From NCBI RefSeq assembly GCF_037892545.1, contig NZ_JBBKBG010000038.1, positions 1 through 20,467 of the forward strand: 20,467 nucleotides of DNA, written 5' to 3'. Shown in pieces: positions 15,164 through 20,467 of the stretch (the first letter of the stretch is position 1; every line of letters begins with the position of its first letter). The notes beneath the pieces are model-generated. The model ran no database searches. It was not told the origin of the DNA and was given only the letters and a program-made list of their open reading frames with translations. Position numbers and translations under genes: made by a program. The DNA comes from Pseudogracilibacillus sp037892545. Lineage in GTDB: Bacteria; Bacillota; Bacilli; Bacillales; Amphibacillaceae.

Positions 15164-15874
15164 TCACTCATCCTTTATTAATTTTCCTTGAACTACTAAT
15201 CGTTCATTCAAATCATTTGGTGTACAAGTTGCCAGTGTAATTAACTTATCAGAGCTATTTAAATTTTCTTTTAAAGGGAATTTATCAGAGTTCGATTCTA
15301 AGGTGTCTATGTAACTTGTGAACTCATGATCATCTTCAAATTTAACTTGCATCCATTCTTCGGTATATGTTTCATAGGCCGTAAAAATCTCCCATTCATA
15401 TGTCTTATCTTGAAATTCAAACGTAATTTTAGGGTTATTACTAACATCTTCATGAATTAACTTTTTTAAAGACCCAAACATGCTTTCATCTTTCATGTTA
15501 TGACCATAGATAATAGTATTCTTACCTAAATGTTCGCTAGAATTTCGATAATCCATAAAAATAGCTCCGACTTTATCAGGTTCATTATAAAAATTATGAT
15601 TTAGATAATATTCATTGTTATCAGTTACTACTACTGGATATTCAATCTCTGTTCCTTCAACTGAAATCCAACCAATATAATCTTTATTCATTTCTAAAAG
15701 TTTTTGTTCATTATTAGGTTCGTCATTGTATATTTGAGCTAGTTCTTCATATTTTTCTTCAGATACTTTATATTCATTTATATAACTATGTATGTTTATT
15801 CCAGCATATAGCATACCGCTTACACCTATCAGCAACATTAAAATTGAAAATCCCTTTTTAATGTATATCACCAC
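15164..15874 (-). CDS. srtB: Class B sortase
   Basis: A 236-residue membrane-anchored transpeptidase that cuts a sorting motif and joins the protein to cell-wall peptide. One hydrophobic span (about residues 9-30) is followed by the catalytic domain. The catalytic histidine is H125 in YGHNMKDESMFG, the nucleophile is C217 in TLATC and the arginine is R225. The NHNFYNEPDKVGAIFMDYRN segment and the MKDESMFG loop are class B features. Known SrtB enzymes take NPQTN- or NPxTG-like signals; the KPQTG of the next gene is a plausible variant. The frame begins with tandem GTG codons (15874 and 15871) and no well-spaced ribosome site. An ATG at about residue 13 would truncate the membrane span, so I keep GTG with some doubt. 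Confidence 0.92.
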   Translation of the reverse strand: MVIYIKKGFSILMLLIGVSGMLYAGINIHSYINEYKVSEEKYEELAQIYNDEPNNEQKLLEMNKDYIGWISVEGTEIEYPVVVTDNNEYYLNHNFYNEPDKVGAIFMDYRNSSEHLGKNTIIYGHNMKDESMFGSLKKLIHEDVSNNPKITFEFQDKTYEWEIFTAYETYTEEWMQVKFEDDHEFTSYIDTLESNSDKFPLKENLNSSDKLITLATCTPNDLNERLVVQGKLIKDE

Positions 15875-16000
15875 CCTTCGAAATATGTTTCAATATCAAT
15901 ATATACAAATATCTTTTTCTACATAAATTTAATAGATGAACGAATATTCTGATTTTTTATTGAGTCATAAGCATATGGATTTATATATGATATTTAGGCT

Positions 16001-16035
16001 AAAATAAAAGTCCAAATAGTATAAATATTTGGACT
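16001..16035 (-). terminator. Terminator-like hairpin upstream of the sortase operon
   Basis: A perfect 10-bp stem (16026-16035 with 16009-16018), a 7-base loop and TTTATTTT on the minus strand. It can end the lipoprotein transcript (stop at 16193). It also begins exactly where transcription from the promoter at 16043-16071 should start, so it may be a leader attenuator instead. In the 318-base gap 15875-16192 I see only this hairpin, that promoter and AT-rich sequence. Confidence 0.75.
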
Positions 16036-16042
16036 AAACTGA

Positions 16043-16071
16043 ATTATATAATAGTTGTTATTTTTTTACAA
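16043..16071 (-). promoter_or_regulatory. Strong sigma-A-like promoter facing the sortase operon
   Basis: TTGTAA (16066-16071), a 17-base spacer and a perfect TATAAT (16043-16048) on the minus strand. The predicted start near 16035 lies at the first base of the terminator-like hairpin, about 160 bases before the sortase start. The region is AT-rich, so a chance match is possible. Confidence 0.5.
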
Positions 16072-16192
16072 CAGAATATAAATAAAATATTAACAAATCA
16101 TTACAAAGTCTATTAATACTTCGCTAAGAACATAAGTCTATAAATACCACTCTCATAAATCTTTTAATATTATGCCACATGATACAATCACT

Positions 16193-17089
16193 TTATAATT
16201 CTTTGGCATTTTCTAAGACTTCATCGGGTACGACAATTTCTTTTACATCATTTTGATTTTGATACGTCTTTATCGTTTCATACGTTACGGACATTTCGCC
16301 TTTTTCCTCTTTATATTCCATATCATATGCATATGATTTATTTGTCGTAATCGTTTCTAAATATAATGTTTCTTTATTAATTTTCATTGTAACATCCATC
16401 TCATTTACTTTATATCCTTCACCAGAAACACCTATTTCTCCTTGATCTGATTCTTGGTCATTTTTAGCTATTTGTTCAAGATCTAAGTTAAAAGTCAAAA
16501 TATAATGCTCTTCTGTTTCTTCAAAATCTTCATCTACGGCTACATCACGATACCGTTGTACTTGTTTATCAAGGTGAATTTTTTCCTGGTCTTGCAATTC
16601 TTCTTCTGTATATTCACTTTCCTTCTTGCTCCACTCATCTCCTTGCAATAGCATATAAGAAATACCATCTACAAGATAAATTCCACCCTCTTTTGCAAAA
16701 AATTCTTTCTGTAGATGATCTGAGTCGTCTAATTGTTCTTGCTCGATTTTCAATTCAAATTGGAAGGGAGAGAAAATAACATTCGTTTCTTCTTTCGCAA
16801 ATAGGTGATTTTTTTCATCGTTAAATGTTTCGACCGTATCTTTTTCCTCTATCGTTGAATAACTTTCAAATTCATTATTTACCTTTGTTGCTTCTTTAAT
16901 AATTTGCTCCACATCAGGTTCTTCGTCATTCGTATCATTTCCTTGATTATTTTCTGTAGCTTCGTTGTCTTTATTACGTTGTTCATTTTGCGAAGAGTCA
17001 TTACTTTCACTTGTATCCTCACTACATGCCATAAGTAGACTTATCACAACAAGACTAAGCATTATTGCTTTTATGTATTTATTCATCAT
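16193..17089 (-). CDS. Acidic lipoprotein, DUF6612/LolA-like
   Basis: A 298-residue lipoprotein. The signal peptide ends in LLMAC, with lipidated C22, followed by a long low-complexity Ser/Asn/Asp/Glu linker (about 23-60). The rest is predicted beta-rich. Lines such as IYLVDGISYMLLQGDEW and VTMKINKETLYLETI, and the closing IVVPDEVLENAKEL, fit the DUF6612/LolA-like lipoproteins frequent in Bacillaceae. Their function is unknown; LolA-like folds bind lipid. Family placement is from memory of such sequences and is tentative. GGAG lies 5 and 8 bases before two adjacent ATG codons; either may be used. The gene appears monocistronic, with the terminator-like hairpin at 16001-16035 after it. Confidence 0.78.
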   Translation of the reverse strand: MMNKYIKAIMLSLVVISLLMACSEDTSESNDSSQNEQRNKDNEATENNQGNDTNDEEPDVEQIIKEATKVNNEFESYSTIEEKDTVETFNDEKNHLFAKEETNVIFSPFQFELKIEQEQLDDSDHLQKEFFAKEGGIYLVDGISYMLLQGDEWSKKESEYTEEELQDQEKIHLDKQVQRYRDVAVDEDFEETEEHYILTFNLDLEQIAKNDQESDQGEIGVSGEGYKVNEMDVTMKINKETLYLETITTNKSYAYDMEYKEEKGEMSVTYETIKTYQNQNDVKEIVVPDEVLENAKEL

Positions 17090-17385
17090 CTACACTCCAA
17101 TCCCACGTTAATAACATCTATATACCCATTTTTTTAAAAAATAATCTATCGAAATCCCTTTATTTCTAGGGACACGATTCCATAAAATAAGTCGACATAT
17201 AAAAACCTTGCTATCCACATTTGATGCAAGGAATTTATTATAATATGAAGTGTTTTTACTTACATTTGAATTACTGCTCTTTATATTTTTATTTCTTTGT
17301 TTTTAATTGGATAAATCTAACAGAGATGCTTCTCCGGTGCAAAGGTTTGCCAAAGATATAATTTGTATCCATTTCAACTCATGCA
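17090..17385. other. AT-rich intergenic region
   Basis: No gene was found in these 296 bases. They hold the minus-strand terminator at 17201-17231 and presumably the lipoprotein promoter; TATATA about 40 bases before its ATG is a possible -10 box, without a clear -35. Confidence 0.5.
17201..17231 (-). terminator. Intrinsic terminator after the interrupted membrane-protein gene
   Basis: CCTTGC and GCAAGG (17226-17231 with 17206-17211) around a 14-base loop, followed by five T on the minus strand. It is the first terminator after the true stop of the disrupted gene at 17386. Confidence 0.65.
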
Positions 17386-17634
17386 CTATTTCCGCTCCAC
17401 CTTTATTCTTCGCTCTTCCTTATAATGTCTACATAATAAATAAAAAGTAACTAAGCATAGCACATATAAAACAGTATATACATTCGCAATAGTGCCTATT
17501 ATTTCATTAATTGAATCCGCTTCAATAAAAATATCGTATGGATTATTGTTCCGGTATTTCAAACCAATAGATGATTTGTATTCGTAATTATGATAAGTTG
17601 CTCTTGTTACTCCCTTCTTTACTTGATATGTTTC
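17386..17634 (-). pseudogene. 3' fragment of the IS-interrupted membrane-protein gene
   Basis: Read on the minus strand, 17631 to 17389 encodes 81 residues starting TYQVKKGVTR, including GLKYRNNNPYD and a hydrophobic span (about fragment residues 46-67), and ends at TAG (17386-17388). It continues in frame the protein cut at 19067: the 5' part ends TAEDGE and this part begins TYQVKK. The GAA at 17632-17634 is the second copy of the target duplication. Cut off from its start, the fragment is not expected to be translated properly. Confidence 0.85.
17632..17634. repeat. Target-site duplication, left copy
   Basis: TTC directly left of the IS matches TTC at 19067-19069 directly right of it. Removing the IS with one copy restores an intact reading frame. 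Three bases alone are weak evidence, but together with the restored frame they are convincing. Confidence 0.75.
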
Positions 17635-17670
17635 TGGAATGTCAACACTAAACTGTACAATATATTTAAG
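17635..17670. repeat. IS left terminal inverted repeat
   Basis: The 36 bases starting TGGAATGTCAACACT match the other end (19066 to 19031, complement) at 22 of 36 positions without gaps. Both ends begin with TG and share ACACT near the tip and ATTTAAG inside. Confidence 0.8.
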
Positions 17671-17738
17671 AATATAAACGTTTTATAGTACTGATTGAAA
17701 TGCTCCTTAATGTAAATAGATCACACATCTTTTCACTT

Positions 17739-17825
17739 GAGCCTCTGCGGGCGTGAATTATTTGCCAGGATGCCAGCTAATTTAAAAACCACGCTGGCAT
17801 ATGCGTGAGAGGCTCTCACGCCCGC
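17739..17825. other. Interlocked inverted repeats at the IS 3' end
   Basis: Three complementary pairs occur in the order A-B-C-C'-A'-B': A 17739-17746 with 17808-17815, B 17747-17756 with 17816-17825, C 17770-17777 with 17793-17800. A and B cross, so both can form only as a pseudoknot. A competing local 8-bp hairpin (17803-17810 with 17814-17821) uses the same bases as A' and B'. It is G+C-richer than its surroundings and lies 29 bases after the orfB stop. Confidence 0.7.
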
Positions 17826-17853
17826 CACTCCAAGTAAAGTGGCCGTATTTAAT

Positions 17854-18699
17854 TTAGATAGCGGTTTGCTCTACCTGATGGTGGAGCTTGTACTCCCTTG
17901 GCGTTAAATAGTCTAGCGATTCATGAATACGAATATTATTAAACCAATTGACGTAGTCAAATAACTCTAGATCCAACTCTGCCTGACTAGAGAAAACTGT
18001 TCCATTGACGAACTCTGTTTTAATTGTTTTAAAGGTCGCTTCAGCGACTGCGTTATCGTACGGGGTTCCTTTATCACTTAGTGATCTGTCGATACCAAAT
18101 GTTGCTAGTGCTTCATCGATTAATTGGTTTTTAAACTCACTTCCACGGTCTGTGTGAAATAATTCAAGGTTATTTAAATTGTATGGTACTGTCGCAAAAG
18201 CCTGTTGAACCAACTGTGCATCTTTATGCTGACCAGCACTATGGCCAATAATTTCGCGGTTATATAAATCTACCAACACACAAATGTAATGCCATTTTTG
18301 GTGTACCCGAACGTATGTTAAATCACTCACAACTACTTTTAGTTCTTGGTTTTGTTCAAATTCACGGTTTAATGTGTTGCTAATTTCCGATTCATTTACT
18401 GCAGATTTTTTAGGCTTAAACTGGGCAACTGTGTATTTAGAGACAAGCCCTTGTTCTTTCATAATTCTACCGATACGGCGACGAGAAACTTGCCAGCCTT
18501 TCTTTTGAAGTTCTCTTTTAATTTTTCTCTGGCCATAAACCCGTCTGTTATCATTGAATATTTTTACAATTAATTTTGTTAGTTCATCATCTGCTTTTGT
18601 ATCACGTTCTTTTGCTTCATAATAGAACGTACTTCTAGGGATCTGTAGGACGTCGCACATTGCTGATATCGAGTATTTGTGAGCGTTATTTCGAATCAC
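17854..18699 (-). CDS. IS3-family transposase OrfB (DDE integrase domain)
   Basis: A 281-residue catalytic subunit. An N-terminal HTH_21-type region (SISAMCDVLQIPRSTFYYEA) precedes the rve core. The DDE triad is D126 (VVSDLTYV), D184 (FHTDRGSEF) and E220 (DNAVAEATFKT), with the standard 35 residues between the second Asp and the Glu. The frame starts here at GTG, just past the orfA stop, but the working enzyme in this family is usually an OrfAB fusion made by -1 frameshifting. The orfB frame is open backward through the heptamer at 18732-18738, which supports that. The gene appears intact. Confidence 0.95.
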   Translation of the reverse strand: MIRNNAHKYSISAMCDVLQIPRSTFYYEAKERDTKADDELTKLIVKIFNDNRRVYGQRKIKRELQKKGWQVSRRRIGRIMKEQGLVSKYTVAQFKPKKSAVNESEISNTLNREFEQNQELKVVVSDLTYVRVHQKWHYICVLVDLYNREIIGHSAGQHKDAQLVQQAFATVPYNLNNLELFHTDRGSEFKNQLIDEALATFGIDRSLSDKGTPYDNAVAEATFKTIKTEFVNGTVFSSQAELDLELFDYVNWFNNIRIHESLDYLTPREYKLHHQVEQTAI

Positions 18700-18701
18700 A
18701 T

Positions 18702-18986
18702 CTACTTTCGTCCCATAATCAGCGCGGCTTGCTTTAAAATATCATTTTCCATCGCAAGTTTTTGATTTTCTTTGCGTAATTTGATTAGTTCTTCTTGATC
18801 TGGCGTTCGATTATCCTTTTCTTCAAACGAGCCTGATCCATTGTACTGGCTAATCCATCTATCAAAAGAAGACGGTGTCAATTCGTACTCTTTGATAATC
18901 TCGGCTCTTGGTTTACCTGAGGCATGTAGCTGAGCGATTTGTTCCTTGAATTCTTTTGTGAATGTTCTTCTTGTTCTTCTGGTCAT
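18702..18986 (-). CDS. IS3-family transposase OrfA (HTH domain)
   Basis: A 94-residue DNA-binding subunit of the HTH_Tnp_1 type. The helix-turn-helix occupies about residues 8-45 (TKEFKEQIAQLHASGKPRAEIIKEY, then SSFDRWISQY). A leucine-zipper-like helix (about 64-88: EELIKLRKENQKLAMENDILK) mediates multimerisation. It binds the inverted ends. Its end just precedes the orfB start. A GGAG ribosome site lies near the ATG. OrfA alone typically represses or modulates transposition; the OrfAB fusion is the transposase. Confidence 0.95.
   Translation of the reverse strand: MTRRTRRTFTKEFKEQIAQLHASGKPRAEIIKEYELTPSSFDRWISQYNGSGSFEEKDNRTPDQEELIKLRKENQKLAMENDILKQAALIMGRK
18732..18738 (-). promoter_or_regulatory. 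Candidate -1 frameshift heptamer between orfA and orfB
   Basis: T TTA AAG is aligned with the orfA codons (codon TTA-AAG of ILK), a canonical X-XXY-YYZ slippery site. After a -1 slip the frame runs without a stop into orfB. The more usual A6G slippery run of this IS family is absent. Confidence 0.65.
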
Positions 18987-19030
18987 AACTAATTCTCCTC
19001 TGACTAATGATTGAATTCAGTTTATATGAC

Positions 19031-19066
19031 CTTAAATTATTTGTCTAACTAAGTGTAACCGATTCA
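19031..19066. repeat. IS right terminal inverted repeat
   Basis: Reading inward on the minus strand from 19066 it starts TGAATCGGTTACACTT and pairs with the left end at 22 of 36 positions. Its first three bases create the premature TGA stop of the interrupted gene. Confidence 0.8.
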
Positions 19067-19735
19067 TTCTCCATCTTCCGCAGTAAAGACAATCGTTAAT
19101 TCATAAGTAGAATAATCTGCCTTAGGTGTAAAGTTCCAATCAAATTCTCTGTCTATAATATGACCCTCTACGAACGTTTGGCCAACAGGTACTACCTTGT
19201 AAAATAAATTTAATGAATAAAGAGAGCTATAGGCTAATGCAAGTGGGAGAATGACAAGTAATATACTTGTTCCTAACCTATTACGTTTCTTTTTCTTTGT
19301 TCGATACATTTCAAGTTTTTTTAACTTTCGTTCCACAGCTGGAATCGAAACAATACATCCATATAACAAAAAAATAAACATAAAACCTAATATAATAATG
19401 AGTAAAATTAATAAAGAACCATCATATATTTGATCCATTTTCGTAAAAAAACCATATTCATCTGTCCCATGACCATGAATAATATCGCCAAATTCCAATG
19501 AATCAAATACTTTTTTAGAAACAAAATTGCTACCATTATCATTATCTGTAATTACACTATATCGTGGGCCTAAGAACAATCCCTTTTCACTTTGTTTCTC
19601 TAATACATAATATTTAGCATCTAGCTTATCTGACGAAAGAAAAAAACTACTATACATCCAGATTGCCGTTCCTAATAACGCTCCAACTATGCACAAAATA
19701 AAAACTGCACTAAAAATATCCTTTAACACTTTCAT
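19064..19735 (-). pseudogene. 5' part of an IS-interrupted membrane-protein gene (DUF3592-like)
   Basis: The first 223 codons of a gene cut by the IS; the apparent stop TGA belongs to the IS end. Joined to the fragment at 17389-17631, it gives an intact 304-residue protein. The joined sequence has spans at about residues 10-32, 107-130 and 154-176 and near the C-terminus. The segment around the junction (YELTIVFTAEDGE joined to TYQVKKG, then GLKYRNNNPYD) resembles DUF3592-type extracytoplasmic beta domains. This family call is tentative and the function unknown. The truncated form keeps three spans and could still be made, ending just after TAEDGE, but it lacks the last span. It lies 24 bases after the LRR gene and is probably in its operon. 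Confidence 0.88.
19067..19069. repeat. Target-site duplication, right copy
   Basis: TTC directly beside the IS right end. It is codon 223 (GAA, Glu) of the interrupted gene on the minus strand and matches the left copy at 17632-17634. Confidence 0.75.
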
Positions 19736-19759
19736 AACAGTATACTTTCTTTCCTTCCT

Positions 19760-20467
19760 TTAATCCGAGCGTTCATCTAATACATCAATAGTTCGATAAA
19801 ATTCTAGTTCACGTTTTAATGCAATGAATTGTTCCATATCTTCTTCCACCGGATTCCCTTTTATTTGTAATGTTTCTAAATATGGAATGGACATCAACAC
19901 AGATATATCTTCAATATGATTATCTGTCGCAAAAAGCGCAACTAGTTTTCTAAGGTGCTTCACAGATTCAATAGACGATATATTATTTTCACTAACAGTT
20001 AATACTTCGAGATTTTCCAATGACGCAACTGGGGAAATATCGCTAAGTTTATTTGACCCAACATTCAATTCAACTAAGTTTTCTAAATTTGTTAATGGTT
20101 TAATCGACGTAATTTTGTTCGATTGAACATTAAGCTTTTGCAAAGATGTAAGGTTACGTAAAGGTTCTAACGAAGTTACCTCATTTGACAACATTTCTAT
20201 TTCCTGTAATTTGGTTAGATTTTTTAAAGGTTCTAATGATTCAATATGATTCATTTCTGCATTCAACAAACGTAATGATTTCAATTTTTTTAATGGTTCC
20301 AAAGAACTTATGCTAGTATTTGTGACATCTAGTTCTATCATTTCTGTTAAATTTTCAATAAAATTAAGCGTATCAAGCTTGCTAGAACGTATATTCAGCT
20401 TTTTTAGATTCGTTAAATGTTCTATTGGTTCAGGATTCACTCCCTCTCCGATAGCAATATGTAATTC
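19760..20467 (-). CDS. Leucine-rich-repeat protein, N-terminal part missing
   Basis: The frame is open to the window edge, so this is the C-terminal 235 residues of a longer protein. It consists almost entirely of 22-residue leucine-rich repeats of the internalin/SDS22 type, with the pattern L-x2-L-x2-L-x2-N-x-(I/L)-x2-(I/L)-x-P-L-x2-L. Eight complete repeats and a last degenerate one (about codons for NLKKLN through YLETLQIKGNP) are followed by a short charged helix. Such solenoids bind proteins. No wall anchor or membrane span occurs in this part; export depends on the unseen N-terminus. A GTG at 20440 is an unlikely start because LRR-like sequence continues upstream of it and its purine-rich region is too close. 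It precedes the interrupted membrane-protein gene by 24 bases. Confidence 0.85.
   Translation of the reverse strand, partial: ELHIAIGEGVNPEPIEHLTNLKKLNIRSSKLDTLNFIENLTEMIELDVTNTSISSLEPLKKLKSLRLLNAEMNHIESLEPLKNLTKLQEIEMLSNEVTSLEPLRNLTSLQKLNVQSNKITSIKPLTNLENLVELNVGSNKLSDISPVASLENLEVLTVSENNISSIESVKHLRKLVALFATDNHIEDISVLMSIPYLETLQIKGNPVEEDMEQFIALKRELEFYRTIDVLDERSD

Larger units (their letters stand above)
17635..19066 (-). mobile_element. Complete IS3-family insertion sequence
   Basis: This 1432-bp element has TG...CA ends, 36-base imperfect inverted repeats, a 3-base target duplication (TTC/GAA), and two consecutive transposase frames in the usual orfA-orfB order. It carries a candidate -1 frameshift heptamer and no visible inactivating change. 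It splits a membrane-protein gene exactly in frame, and the host gene shows no further decay, so the insertion looks recent and the element may be active. Its 219-base non-coding 3' part contains a strong folded RNA signal. Confidence 0.92.

Noticed and set aside
20440..20467. GTG at 20440 as the true start of the LRR gene
   Set aside because: The frame remains open to the window edge with LRR-compatible residues, and the purine-rich stretch directly abuts the GTG, too close to act as a ribosome site.

Overview
The window is AT-rich DNA from a low-GC Gram-positive, most likely a Bacillaceae relative (Oceanobacillus/Virgibacillus-like). This is inferred from strong AGGAGG-type ribosome sites, frequent GTG/TTG starts, a menaquinone gene, lipobox lipoproteins, a class B sortase and intrinsic terminators after most units. 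Genus is a guess; no rRNA or tRNA gene is present.

Layout. 1-2640: a radical SAM/SPASM protein, then a CopD-like membrane protein and menA (menaquinone prenyltransferase) forming one minus-strand operon. 2655-3842: a membrane-anchored alpha/beta hydrolase with its own promoter and terminator. 3850-6970: a Crp/Fnr regulator, divergent from a small heavy-metal-associated (HMA) protein and a P1B-type metal ATPase. 7096-8160: a membrane YdcF/DUF218 protein, convergent with an FMN reductase across a bidirectional terminator. 8853-11968: a minus-strand run of M23 lipoprotein, nitronate monooxygenase and quinone-oxidoreductase-like MDR enzyme. 12134-12775: an unknown two-span membrane protein. 13010-15874: class B sortase followed 3 bases later by a large surface protein with an internal sorting signal. 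16193-17089: an acidic lipoprotein. 17386-20467: a leucine-rich-repeat gene cut by the window edge, then a membrane-protein gene split by a complete IS3-family element (17635-19066).

Two themes stand out. First, an Fnr-like palindrome with the core TGACCTAC[A/G]TCA occurs twice. One copy lies between the regulator and the HMA/ATPase genes, the other before the CopD-like/menA operon. Each copy sits about 41.5 bases before a good -10 box, giving three promoters, the classic activating position for Fnr-type proteins. This predicts a small local regulon joining menaquinone synthesis to metal transport. The ATPase has CPG instead of CPC in its metal-site helix, HH instead of HP in the nucleotide domain, and His-Glu in the last helix, so its metal is not predictable from standard classes.

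Second, the sortase-linked surface protein (716 aa) carries signal peptide, acidic repeats, KPQTG, a membrane span and a basic patch in its first third. It then continues through a second signal-peptide-like span into about 465 residues of further extracellular domains. This looks like two surface proteins fused in one frame and may be processed as a polyprotein. The IS insertion is also unusually readable: its 3-base target duplication, imperfect inverted ends and the exact in-frame uninterrupted gene can all be reconstructed.
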